DNA from: Actinomycetota bacterium
GTDB lineage: Bacteria; Actinomycetota; Rubrobacteria; Rubrobacterales; Rubrobacteraceae
DNA length: 21,103 nucleotides
Direction of reading: 5' to 3'
NCBI GenBank assembly: GCA_020200675.1
Contig: JAIVIG010000297.1
Span: 1 to 21,103, forward strand
The notes below the pieces were generated by a model. It was not told where the DNA came from, did no database searches, and saw only the letters and a list, made by a program, of their open reading frames with translations. Shown here in pieces: positions 15,061 through 21,103 of the stretch (the stretch's first letter is position 1; each line of letters starts with the position of its first letter). The position numbers were made by a program, and so were the translations under genes.

Positions 15061-15079
15061 TAAAATGGTCAAAATGACC
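15061..15079 (+). promoter_or_regulatory. -10 box and operator of the toxin-antitoxin pair
   Basis: TAAAAT at 15061-15066 directly precedes the palindrome GGTCA-AAA-TGACC (15067-15079). An antitoxin dimer bound there would cover the transcription start, as expected for self-regulated toxin-antitoxin operons. Confidence 0.5.
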
Positions 15080-15102
15080 TGTTCGGCGGACTGGAGATAG
15101 AC

Positions 15103-15408
15103 GTGGCGGAGAAGGTAAGGGTGACGGAGGCGAAGGCGCAACTCTCGGCGCTCATGGCGCGCGTTGGCTATGGAGGAGAACGCTTCGTTATAGAGAGGCG
15201 TGGGAGGCCACTCGCCGCGCTCGTAGGCGTAGAGGATTTGGCGCGCCTGGAAGGCGAGAAGGGAGACGCTTCTTCGCGGCCTCTGGGGGCATTGGCCCTG
15301 GTGGGAGCGTGGGGCGAAGCGGAGGAGAAAGACCTGGACGCGGTGCTGGAAGAGATCTACACAGGGCGCGAGCGTGACACCGGGCGTCCGGTAGATCTCG
15401 AAGCTTGA
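15103..15408 (+). CDS. Phd/YefM-type antitoxin
   Basis: The 101-residue protein has the Phd/YefM fold at its N-terminus: VRVTEAKAQLSALMARVGYG, ERFVIERRGRPLAALVGVED and LARLEG. This part binds DNA as a dimer. The acidic C-terminus (EEKDLDAVLEEIY) should wrap the toxin. The start is GTG with GGAGA a few bases upstream. The stop overlaps the toxin ATG by one base (TGATG), so the two are translated together. It should block the PIN toxin and repress its own promoter through the palindrome at 15067. Confidence 0.85.
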   Translation: MAEKVRVTEAKAQLSALMARVGYGGERFVIERRGRPLAALVGVEDLARLEGEKGDASSRPLGALALVGAWGEAEEKDLDAVLEEIYTGRERDTGRPVDLEA

Positions 15409-15818
15409 TGTACCTCCTCGATACCGACATCCTGAGCAACCTGATGAAACGCTCCCCATCGAGCACGCTGGTGGCAAGAGTAGCCCGAGTCCCGCCGGAG
15501 GAACAGTTTACGTCGAGCATCACGCTCGGAGAGCTCGTCTATGGGGCATACCGGCTGAGGGAGCGCACCGCTATCCTCTTGGAAAAGATCGAGGATGCCC
15601 TGCTCCCCAATCTGCCCGTACTCTATTTTGACACCGCTGCGGCCCGGCGTTACGGTGAGATCAGGGCGGAACTGGAGCGGATGGGCACTCCTATAGGCGA
15701 CGCCGACATGCGCATAGCGGCGATCGCCCTCTCGCGCGGGCTGAGGGTGGTCACCGGCAACGAGCGCCACTTCCGGCGGGTTCCCGAGCTGGAGACAGAG
15801 AACTGGCTGGAGGGATAG
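15408..15818 (+). CDS. vapC: VapC-type PIN-domain toxin
   Basis: The 136-residue PIN ribonuclease has its acidic residues in place: LLDTDILSNL (first Asp), ITLGELVYGA (Glu), and GDADMRIAAIALSRG (two Asp), followed by VVTGNERHF. The set fits a functional Mg-dependent RNase; VapC toxins cut tRNA or rRNA. I start it at the ATG at 15408, which overlaps the antitoxin stop. It makes a complete pair with the Phd-type antitoxin. Inside the tRNA islet it could stabilise the element or act in defence. Confidence 0.9.
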   Translation: MYLLDTDILSNLMKRSPSSTLVARVARVPPEEQFTSSITLGELVYGAYRLRERTAILLEKIEDALLPNLPVLYFDTAAARRYGEIRAELERMGTPIGDADMRIAAIALSRGLRVVTGNERHFRRVPELETENWLEG

Positions 15819-15924
15819 ACAGCGTCCGTTGCCCTGGCGGCGCCCACGACGGAGCGCGGACGAAGAAGACGTGCCCAAATCCCAGCACCGGAAACTCGAA
15901 CAAGGCGAGGAGGTTATGGGCACG

Positions 15925-16386
15925 ATGGGCATGTTCGACTACATCAGGGTGGAAGGCCACGTCTTGCCCGGGCTGGACCCGAACCTGTTCGAGGGAAAGC
16001 AGGATAACAACGAGTCGCTAGGGCAGGAGCCGGCCGTATTCCAGACCAAAGACCTCGAGAACTACCTGGGTACCTACGTCATCAAGGACGGTAGGCTCTT
16101 CGAGCGGATCTACGAGAGAGAAGAGGTGCCCGAGGAGGAGCGTACCTACTACGGCAAACCCGAGTGGAACGAGGGCGGCAAAGTATTCGGCAAAGATCAC
16201 TACCGGCGAGCTGGCTTAATGAGGATCGTGGGATACAAAGACGTAGACCTCGACTATCACGGGGACATCTTGTTCTATGCGAGCAAGAAAGAGCTCGGGC
16301 TGGCGAGCGACTGGGAGCGTGGCTGGATCGAGTTCAAAGCCCGCTTCACCCACGGCGACCTCGAGTGGATAAGACCTGTCGAGTGA
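15925..16386 (+). CDS. phage/island-type small protein, unknown function
   Basis: The protein has about 153 residues and starts MGMFDYIRVEG, a beginning I know from small proteins of phages and integrative elements. It continues with VFQTKDLENYLGTYVIKDGR, a mostly beta pattern with many Asp and Tyr residues, and ends in a strand-rich part (DVDLDYHGDILFYA). There is no signal peptide or membrane span. AGGAGG at 15908-15913 suits the ATG at 15925; the upstream ATG at 15916 is too close to it. It is the last gene of the islet. The function is unknown. Confidence 0.65.
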   Translation: MGMFDYIRVEGHVLPGLDPNLFEGKQDNNESLGQEPAVFQTKDLENYLGTYVIKDGRLFERIYEREEVPEEERTYYGKPEWNEGGKVFGKDHYRRAGLMRIVGYKDVDLDYHGDILFYASKKELGLASDWERGWIEFKARFTHGDLEWIRPVE

Positions 16387-16503
16387 GACAGCTTGGGCAA
16401 GCCAATACGCAGCGGACAGAGTGGCGGCGTGGATCTTATAAAATACCCGCACACAGCAAAATCTCCAGACACGACAGAACGGGCTAGAGTACAGTACCGG
16501 TCT

Positions 16504-16548
16504 TTTGCACGGCGGAGGTCAGGGGTTCGAATCCCCTCGGCTCCACTT
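16504..16548 (+). repeat. att-like direct repeat, right copy
   Basis: This is an identical copy of 13545-13589. Only the 3' half of tRNA-Ala is present: there is no D arm or 5' acceptor strand upstream, so it is not a tRNA gene. The bases after both copies also share weak similarity (TTTGCAG about 15-20 bases on), so the older duplication may be longer. Confidence 0.85.
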
Positions 16549-16840
16549 TAAAGAGTGCTGATTTGCAGAATAAGCACAGTAAGAGAGAAGGGCTAAGGGT
16601 CTATCAAAATCCTTTCTGACAGTTACCCTGATGGAATAACCACGGTCCGCCCCTCTCCCGCGTCTCCCAGCCCATCGGTGCTATCGGTTACGAAGTCGGG
16701 GAAGCGGGAAATGTGTAACACAACACGGTGATGCTCTTGTTCGCGTGCAATGCTCGCTAGGTGAGTTTCCTACGATCGCCGAGATTATGCCCTCTGCACG
16801 CCATCTAGCCCCTTCCTCTCGTCGGCCTTCTTCCGGTCCT
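16549..16840. other. gene-free stretch right of the islet
   Basis: I see no gene, RNA or clear terminator here. If the islet reading is right, this is the chromosome that once followed the tRNA-Ala gene directly. Confidence 0.3.
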
Positions 16841-17008
16841 TCACGACGGCCTGTCTTTCTTCGGCCGGCTCTTCTCGCCTTCCTCTTCCGGGTGGCGCCG
16901 ACGCCAAGCCTCTCTGAGTTCCTCCCCGCGCCGCTCCCTCTCTGCGTTGCGCTCTTCCTCCGCGTCCCGCTCTCGGCGGTCCCGGTCTCGAAGGTCCCGG
17001 TCCGTCAT
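16841..17008 (-). CDS. short, highly charged helical protein
   Basis: The product has about 55 residues, nearly all Arg, Glu, Asp and Lys (MTDRDLRDRDRRERDAEEER onwards), ending EKSRPKKDRPS. AAGGAGG lies 11 bases before the ATG at 17008, and this decides the start over a TTG at 17098 in the same frame. Long alternating charges make a single stable helix or a disordered chain. The strong ribosome site argues that it is a gene, but the low-complexity sequence gives no family. Confidence 0.5.
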   Translation of the reverse strand: MTDRDLRDRDRRERDAEEERNAERERRGEELREAWRRRHPEEEGEKSRPKKDRPS

Positions 17009-17185
17009 GCCGCTAGTCCTCCTTCCATTCCATGCGGCGCTCTCCCGAGCCCGCTTGTGGATCAGAGCCTCCAGCTGTGCCGTTCCTGAGTCTATCAACT
17101 GGCCTCCTTTTTACCCGCCGAACCACGGGTCTCCTCGACGTGATGCGCTCCCACTCCGAGCGAGACGGTTGTCGGCACTTCTTTT

Positions 17186-17395
17186 TCACGCCATGTCTAC
17201 CCAGACGCCGCGTAGCAGGTCTCGCTCCTGCTCCTTGGCTAGCCTGAGGACCCGAAGCCTCTCGGGGTCCACGTGCTCCTCTATGCTTTCCCGCACGAGC
17301 GAGCGCAGGATCGCCGGCGGGATCGCATCCAGCTCGACAGAGCCCGTGCCATGCTCCTTCACGAACGCCCTTGTGGCCCTGAAAACGACACGGCG
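17186..17395 (-). pseudogene. 3' fragment of a phage/plasmid-type gene
   Basis: About 69 codons are open with no start codon and an in-frame stop just upstream (17396-17398). The sequence is clearly coding: RAFVKEHGTGSVELDAIPPA, then ILRSLVRESIEEHVDPERLR and VLRLAKEQERDLLRGVWVDM. The VELDA-xPP, LRxLVRExIExHVDPE pattern is one I associate with the C-terminal end of toprim-like proteins of actinobacterial phages and plasmids, though that family call is tentative. The 5' part has been lost, with the break close to where the truncated SDR gene begins. Confidence 0.55.
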
Positions 17396-17458
17396 TCACG
17401 CGGATTTACCCGCTGCTGCGTGCTGCCCTTGGCCTGGGTCGGCCGCGGACGGCTGACG

Positions 17459-17926
17459 ATGGCCAGCGTCGTGGACACGCCGGAGGAAGATTGGGAGGCC
17501 ATCCTCGCGATCAACCTGAAGGGCGCGGCGATGGGTTGCAAGCACGCGATCCCGGTGATGGTCGAGAACGGGGGCGGCGCCATCGTGAACAACGCCTCCA
17601 TCAACGCGCTCGTCGCGCTCTCCGGCGCGGACGCCTACACCGCCGCCAAGGGCGGGATCGTGGCCCTGACGAGGGTGCTCGCCGTGGATTGGGGGCCCAG
17701 CGGAGTTCGGGTCAATTGCATCTGCCCCGGGGGCGTCGACACGCCAATGATCGCACCGGTAATCGAGGACGAGCAGATCCTGGGCTTTATGCGCGAGAGC
17801 ACGCCACTCAGACGTCTGGCTCGCCCGGAAGAAACCGCGCGCGTCGCGCTCTTCCTCGCCTCGGACGAGGCATCCTATATGAACGGGGCCATAGTGCCGG
17901 TGGACGGTGGGTGGACCGCGCGGTAA
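17459..17926 (+). pseudogene. SDR-family dehydrogenase lacking its NAD-binding half
   Basis: The 155-residue frame starts at ATG inside what should be the middle of a short-chain dehydrogenase. Present are TPEEDWEAILAINLKG, IVNNASINALVALSG with the catalytic Ser region, YTAAKGGIVALTR with Tyr and Lys, VRVNCICPGGVDTPM, and the C-terminal YMNGAIVPVDGGW. Missing are the first 90 or so residues with the TGxxxGxG nucleotide-binding motif and the NNAG motif. The truncation point near 17440 adjoins the 3' fragment on the other strand, so a deletion probably removed the 5' ends of both genes. It cannot bind cofactor, so it is called a pseudogene. Confidence 0.85.
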
Positions 17927-17983
17927 GTCGGCCGTGCCGCTGCGTACAAGGCTAAAACCGCGGTGGGCCGGAGGGCGGACGGC

Positions 17984-18002
17984 GGGCGATGAAACATCGC
18001 CC
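17984..18002. terminator. hairpin after the SDR relic
   Basis: GGGCGATG-AAA-CATCGCCC is a perfect 8-bp stem with a 3-base loop, 58 bases past the stop. No T-run follows. Confidence 0.4.
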
Positions 18003-18092
18003 GTATCCGTGGAGAGAGACGGACAAGGGCGCTCTAAGATCGGTGCGGAGGTTCCCGATGGGGGCCGGAGTCGATGCCGGAGGAGTAAGGTA

Positions 18093-18296
18093 ATGCTGCG
18101 GTACAAAGGCTACACGGGCCACGTCGAGTTCGACGGTGAGGCGGGGTTGTTCCACGGCGAGGTGATCGACCTGCGAGATGTTGTCACCTTTCAAGGCACG
18201 AGTGTCGAGGAGCTGGAAAGGGCGTTCCAGGACTCGGTAGACGACTACCTGGAGTTCTGCGAGGAGCGCGGCGAAGAACCCAACCAAGTTACTTGA
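18093..18296 (+). pseudogene. HicB-family antitoxin, C-terminally truncated
   Basis: The 67-residue product has the HicB N-terminal domain: MLRYKGYTGHVEFDGEAG, LFHGEVIDLRDVVTFQG and ELERAFQDSVDDYLEFCEER. Full proteins of this type go on for about 40 residues into a ribbon-helix-helix DNA-binding domain. Here the frame stops after GEEPNQVT, so that domain is gone. AGGAG lies before the ATG at 18093. No HicA toxin gene adjoins it. The partial domain may still fold, so a solitary small protein is possible, but truncation is more likely. Confidence 0.75.
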
Positions 18297-18401
18297 CGCC
18301 CGCAAGATGACCGAGGCGTAGGTGGATCGAACGGCGGAACGAGAGTATGCAGGAAAATGGTTTAATCTTCAGGCTCCAGAAAGCTTCGAAAGGTCGATGT
18401 T

Positions 18402-18728
18402 ATGACGCTATCTATTGACCCAGAACCTGTGCCGCTCTCAACCGGCGTAGACAGTGTGGTTCGCGTTGGGACGACACGCGTCACCCTCGACACGGTCGTT
18501 GCCGCCTTTCGCGAGGGGGCGACCGCGGAAGAGATCGTGCAGCAGTACCCCACGCTTCGACTTGCTGACGTGTACTCGGTCATCGGTTACTGCCTGCGTC
18601 ACCAAGCCGAAGTGGAAGCCTACCTTCATGATCGGCTGCGGCGAGGCGTGGAGGTGCGCCGGGAGAACGAATCCCGCTTCGACCCGACCGGGATACGCGA
18701 CCGCTTGCTCGCGCGTCGTTCTCGTTGA
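18402..18728 (+). CDS. DUF433-family antitoxin
   Basis: The 108-residue protein carries DUF433: VGTTRVTLDTVVAAFREGAT, then AEEIVQQYPTLRLADVYSVI and GYCLRHQAEVEAYL. This is a helix-turn-helix domain common in antitoxins paired with DUF5615 PIN-like toxins. The basic C-terminus (GIRDRLLARRSR) is typical. The DUF5615 toxin gene starts 6 bases after the stop, so the two form one unit. AAAGG lies about 9 bases before the ATG, and a TTTAAT box stands further upstream. With the toxin frameshifted, the antitoxin may now be unopposed. Confidence 0.85.
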   Translation: MTLSIDPEPVPLSTGVDSVVRVGTTRVTLDTVVAAFREGATAEEIVQQYPTLRLADVYSVIGYCLRHQAEVEAYLHDRLRRGVEVRRENESRFDPTGIRDRLLARRSR

Positions 18729-18734
18729 GGGCAT

Positions 18735-19084
18735 ATGCTGCGATTGGCTGCCGACGAGAACTTCAACAACGACATCGTGCGCGGTGTTCTCCGACGTAAC
18801 CCCGCAACGGACATCGTCCGCGTTCAATATGCGGGGTTGACCGGAGCAGACGATCCGGCGACCTGGAATGGGCGGCGCAGACGGGAAGGGTACTGCTCAC
18901 GCACGATGTAGCCACGATAACGCGCCATGCATACGAACGAGTACGGGATGGAAGCCCAATGCCGGGCGTGTTCGAGGTAGTCCGCAGTGTGCCAGTCGGT
19001 CTTGCCATCGAAGACATCCTGTTGCTGGCAGAGTACAGTCTCGAAGGCGAATGGGAGGGTCAGGTCCGGTACCTCCCACTGTGA
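18735..19084 (+). pseudogene. DUF5615 PIN-like toxin with a one-base frameshift
   Basis: The first frame reads MLRLAADENFNNDIVRGVLR, RNPATDIVRVQYAGLTGADD and PAT. It then goes wrong at about 18863 (GACCTGG where GACCCTGG would fit). Adding one base gives EWAAQTGRVLLTHDVATITR, HAYERVRDGSPMPGVFEVVR, SVPVGLAIEDILLLAEYSLE and GEWEGQVRYLPL with a stop at 19082. That is a complete DUF5615 protein of about 116 residues, with the DENF and LTHD acidic motifs. The lesion is a C-run contraction, so it could be decay or an assembly error. The intact DUF433 antitoxin is directly upstream. Confidence 0.88.
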
Positions 19085-19122
19085 CGGACATCTCTTGCCG
19101 AAATTACTCTTCTACGTGGGTT

Positions 19123-19284
19123 TTTCTCGCAAATGCCCTCGCGCCCGAGGTCGGCTACGACAGGGTCGCCGAAATCTCCAGGGATGCCTACATGACTATT
19201 AGCGAAGTCGCCTGCGAGAAGACCGACCTCACAGAAGAAGAGCTCAGTAAGCTCCTCGACGTCCGCAAGACAACGGAAGTGTGA
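19123..19284 (+). pseudogene. 3' relic of a fumarase/aspartase-type gene, copy 1
   Basis: About 53 codons read LANALAPEVGYDRVAEISRD, AYMTISEVACEKTDLTEEEL and SKLLDVRKTTEV before TGA. This is the C-terminal domain pattern of class II fumarase and relatives (ALxPxxGYDRxAEI ... TIxEV ... LTEEEL ... LLDxRK). A few codons that normally link AY to TISEV are missing. There is no start or enzyme core. It follows the toxin stop by 38 bases. A second, more diverged copy of the same tail lies at 20185-20298. Confidence 0.7.
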
Positions 19285-19332
19285 GAGCGGTACGGTATCA
19301 TTGAGGAGACACCTTCGTAACGAGGCGATAGG

Positions 19333-19472
19333 ATGGCACAGGCCGATCCGAACAACGAGGCATTAAAGCGGTCATCGAAAGAGGCACTGGTCGACACCCT
19401 GTACGAGCAGCGCGAGTTGCCGCACCAGGTTTTGCCGAGGTACTGGAAGACTTTCTGAAGGGAAAAGCGTAG
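19333..19472 (+). pseudogene. 46-residue antitoxin-like gene with a frameshift in a T-run
   Basis: GAGG precedes the ATG at 19333. The first frame reads MAQADPNNEALKRSSKEALV, DTLYEQRELPHQVLPRYWKT and stops at 19456. If one T is added to the run at 19430-19433, the end becomes VFAEVLEDFLKGKA with a stop at 19470. That is a much more natural ending for the short acidic helical proteins that act as antitoxins beside VapC or RelE toxins. No toxin follows directly. The family call is tentative; the frameshift reading is the firmer part. Confidence 0.55.
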
Positions 19473-19573
19473 AACCGAAGTCGGCGTGGGCCCCGTACCC
19501 GTGCTCTCCCGCCCTCAGAGACTTCTTCAGTTCGTTAAACACGAGTAGAGTCCGCTGTTCGGCATCGAAGTCG

Positions 19574-19602
19574 CTGAAAAAGGACAACCGCCATCGTACA
19601 CT
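19574..19602 (+). promoter_or_regulatory. hicBA promoter, leaderless type
   Basis: CTGAAA, 17 bases, TACACT. The -10 box ends 6 bases before the ATG at 19609, and no Shine-Dalgarno sequence is present, so the transcript probably starts at the hicB start codon. Confidence 0.45.
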
Positions 19603-19608
19603 TTGTTT

Positions 19609-19821
19609 ATGAACGCAGAATACACGGCAGTGCTGAAACAGGACGGCGATTGGTGGATCGGCTGGATAGAAGAAGTTCCGGGCGTTAACTGCCAGGAACA
19701 CACCAAGGCTGACCTTTTGACCAGCCTTAGAGAAGTTCTTGCCGAAGCGATCGAGTTCAATCGCCAAGAAGCGCTTGCCGCCGCCGGCGAGCAGTTTGTG
19801 GAAGAACGCATTGCTCTATGA
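19609..19821 (+). CDS. hicB: HicB-type antitoxin
   Basis: The 70-residue protein is the partial RNase H-like HicB fold: MNAEYTAVLKQDGDWWIGWI, EEVPGVNCQEHTKADLLTSL and REVLAEAIEFNRQ. It should bind and mask the HicA toxin. It lacks a separate DNA-binding domain, as is usual for this short form. The ATG at 19609 is preferred to the TTG at 19603 because of the promoter position. Its stop overlaps the hicA start by four bases (ATGA), so the two are translated together. Confidence 0.85.
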   Translation: MNAEYTAVLKQDGDWWIGWIEEVPGVNCQEHTKADLLTSLREVLAEAIEFNRQEALAAAGEQFVEERIAL

Positions 19822-20006
19822 AGCGCCGCCAGTTGCTGGGTCACCTGCGCGGTCACGGCTGCGAGCTTCTTCGAGAGGGCGGCAATCATTCCTGGTGGCA
19901 CAACCCAGCACAGAACCGTCGATCCGCCATCCCTCGTCATACCGAAATCAGTAATATCCTGGCTAATAAGATCTGCAAGGATCTGGGTATCCCATCCATC
20001 AAGTAG
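19818..20006 (+). CDS. hicA: HicA-type mRNA interferase toxin
   Basis: The 62-residue protein has the HicA double-stranded-RNA-binding-like fold: MKRRQLLGHLRGHGCELLRE, GGNHSWWHNP with the catalytic His, and RRSAIPRHTEISNILANKIC followed by KDLGIP. HicA toxins cut mRNA and tmRNA. Order (antitoxin first) and the ATGA overlap are those of a working HicBA pair, and no residue seems lost. It is the only toxin-antitoxin pair right of the islet that looks whole. Confidence 0.9.
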   Translation: MKRRQLLGHLRGHGCELLREGGNHSWWHNPAQNRRSAIPRHTEISNILANKICKDLGIPSIK

Positions 20007-20045
20007 AACCAGGAAGAACGCCTCCGTGGCATTTGATAATGGTAA

Positions 20046-20207
20046 TACGGGCTGGTCCCCGGCGCCGGACAGGCGGACGCCCTGATCGCCGCAACCACCG
20101 AAGGGAACGGCTCCGCTCTCGCAACCTTCAACCGGCGCCACTTCATTGTGGTCTCTAAAGTTGTGATGCCTTATGATCGCTACTATGGAAGCCTTCAAGA
20201 GCGATAG
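20046..20207 (+). pseudogene. VapC 3' relic
   Basis: The frame opens after a stop at 20043 and reads YGLVPGAGQADALIAATTEG, NGSALATFNRRHFIVVSKVV and MPYDRYYGSLQER. The ADALIAAT and LATFNRRHF motifs are the last part of a PIN domain (final Asp and the TxNxRHF turn). The N-terminal two thirds and the antitoxin are absent. It begins 40 bases after hicA and overlaps the second fumarase-type relic in another frame. Confidence 0.7.
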
Positions 20208-20298
20208 GACCATCTCCGAGGTCACCTGCGAGCAGACCGAACTCTCTGAAGACGAGCTCGACAGACTTCCCGATGTCCATAAAGCGATGGAGGTCTAG
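20185..20298 (+). pseudogene. 3' relic of a fumarase/aspartase-type gene, copy 2
   Basis: MEAFKSDRTISEVTCEQTEL and SEDELDRLPDVHKAMEV before TAG match copy 1 at 19123-19284 (TISEVACEKTDLTEEELSKL), residue for residue over most of the length, with about two thirds DNA identity by eye. Upstream codons in this frame add only MIAT. It is too short to be an enzyme. Confidence 0.65.
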
Positions 20299-20355
20299 CC
20301 AATTCAGGAGCAAGTAGCAACTTCAGCATGAATTTCCTTCTCGACAGGTAAGAGT

Positions 20356-21103
20356 ATGCTCTGGTTAGAGATGTCACGCGACGAAACCCATGGGGGTGGA
20401 AGCTGGGGGTTTGGACAATCCCTTTGGTCTCCATCACGCAAGACGGACGGTACTAGGTGGGCATTCTGGGAGAGCTTATTGGATGTTGAAGTAGGAGATT
20501 CTATTCTGCATCTTCGCGGTAGAGGAAACAACGCCGCTTTCCTAGGGTTCTCAACTGCAGCCGCCAATGGCTTCGCAACCGAGGACCGCCCTCCTTCTCC
20601 TGGAGTATGGGGTTACGCTGATACTTTCTACCGGGTGCCGCTGCAGGAATTCGTACCACTGAGTTCACCCGTGCTTTTGAAGGAGGTGTTCACAAAACGG
20701 GATGCAGAGCTTCGTACTTACTTTCTGAACAACCGCTCTGCTCTTCAGAAAGAACGCTTGTTTTTCGTTATTCAAGCTAGTCGGCTGCAATGCTTGAACG
20801 GCGCTTACCTTTCCCAAGTGAGTACAACACTTGCACGTTTGCTTCTAGATCAGCCAGTGTATGCGCAGCAACAGACACATAGTCTGCTCCAAGAAGTTAG
20901 CACCGGAGAGCAGCTGAGAACCTTGATGTCTAGTATAGGTCAAGACGAGTTTTCAGATCGCGTTCGCAAGAACTACGGTATGAGGTGCTGTTTTCCTGAC
21001 TGCGACGTCGCAGAGCGTGGTTTCTTAAGAGGTGCTCATATTGCTCGCTGGTCAGACGCGCCGGAACTGCGAGGAGAAATTTCGAATGGTCTTTGCCTGT
21101 GTC
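20356..21103 (+). CDS. EVE-like domain + HNH nuclease, probable type IV restriction enzyme (runs off the window)
   Basis: The gene is open for 249 codons to the window edge. The N-terminal part (residues about 1-115) resembles EVE/YTH-type modified-base-binding modules: GGGSWGFGQSLWSPSRKTDG, RWAFWESLLDVEVGDSILHL and FYRVPLQEFVPLSSP. A helical linker follows, then an HNH module: FSDRVRKNYGMRCCFPDC, LRGAHIARWSD and the NGLCLC turn (residues about 205-249). The last His lies beyond the edge. EVE-HNH fusions are known modification-dependent restriction proteins. The start is ATG with a weak AGGTAAG upstream; an in-frame stop at 20329 limits it. Its base and codon use are much richer in A and T than its neighbours, which points to recent transfer. 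Confidence 0.75.
   Translation, partial: MLWLEMSRDETHGGGSWGFGQSLWSPSRKTDGTRWAFWESLLDVEVGDSILHLRGRGNNAAFLGFSTAAANGFATEDRPPSPGVWGYADTFYRVPLQEFVPLSSPVLLKEVFTKRDAELRTYFLNNRSALQKERLFFVIQASRLQCLNGAYLSQVSTTLARLLLDQPVYAQQQTHSLLQEVSTGEQLRTLMSSIGQDEFSDRVRKNYGMRCCFPDCDVAERGFLRGAHIARWSDAPELRGEISNGLCLC

Larger units (their letters stand above)
13590..16503 (+). mobile_element. small tRNA-Ala genomic islet without integrase
   Basis: The segment between the two 45-bp repeats is about 2.9 kb. It holds a NurA-like nuclease gene, a toxin-antitoxin pair and a phage-type small protein gene, all on the plus strand. No integrase or excisionase frame is present. Either the integrase was lost, or the islet moves using one encoded elsewhere. 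The border calls rest on the repeat alone. Confidence 0.7.

Noticed and set aside
16500..16549. Second tRNA-Ala
   Set aside because: Only the 3' half is present; the D arm and 5' acceptor strand are absent, so it is an att-type repeat.
17273..17458. Upstream extension of the SDR frame
   Set aside because: The frame is open but its residues are not SDR-like and it is antisense to the coding 3' fragment at 17186-17395.
19372..19767. Minus-strand frame over the hicB region
   Set aside because: It is antisense to a well-supported HicB gene and shows no domain.

Overview
The window reads as chromosome of a high-GC actinobacterium. The gene set, the repeated TAGAAT -10 boxes, and transcripts that start at or near the start codon point to a Rubrobacter-like organism; this is inferred from sequence style, not from a search. 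There is no rRNA gene and no CRISPR array. One tRNA gene is present, tRNA-Ala(TGC).

Left part (1-8300). A small zinc-ribbon protein and a secreted, Ala-rich protein with a C-terminal anchor come first. A Shedu-type (DUF4263) nuclease with its own promoter follows. Then come two membrane proteins of lipid metabolism: a DedA-family protein and a protein with two fused PAP2 phosphatase domains. Just beyond them lies a stray copy of the 3' end of the anchored protein gene. A minus-strand cluster then carries a DHA2-type drug exporter, an NTF2-like protein and a frameshifted UBP-type zinc-finger protein.

Middle part (8300-13500). Three minus-strand genes joined by ATGA overlaps encode a receiver/HATPase hybrid, a diadenylate cyclase (c-di-AMP synthase) and a DUF924 protein. 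Next are an orphan small gene, a small gene broken by an in-frame TGA, and a MarR regulator divergent from a CDGSH iron-sulfur protein and a rhodanese, with a shared palindromic operator between them.

Island (13545-16548). The tRNA-Ala gene and a second copy of its 3' half form a perfect 45-bp direct repeat about 3 kb apart. The repeat encloses a NurA-like nuclease, a Phd/VapC-type toxin-antitoxin pair and a phage-type small protein, but no integrase. This looks like a compact, integrase-less tRNA-targeted defence islet.

Right part (16549-21103). This is a gene graveyard: a short charged protein, a 3' fragment of a phage/plasmid-type gene, an SDR gene without its NAD-binding half, a truncated HicB, a DUF433/DUF5615 toxin-antitoxin pair with a frameshifted toxin, a frameshifted 46-codon gene, an intact HicBA pair between two relics of a fumarase-type 3' end, and a VapC 3' relic. 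The window ends inside an AT-richer gene with an N-terminal EVE-like domain and a C-terminal HNH nuclease, probably a modification-dependent restriction enzyme.

The main themes are defence genes (Shedu, NurA-like, EVE-HNH, several toxin-antitoxin modules) gathered near a tRNA gene, and an unusual number of genes broken by one missing base. The latter may be true decay or indel errors in the assembly.
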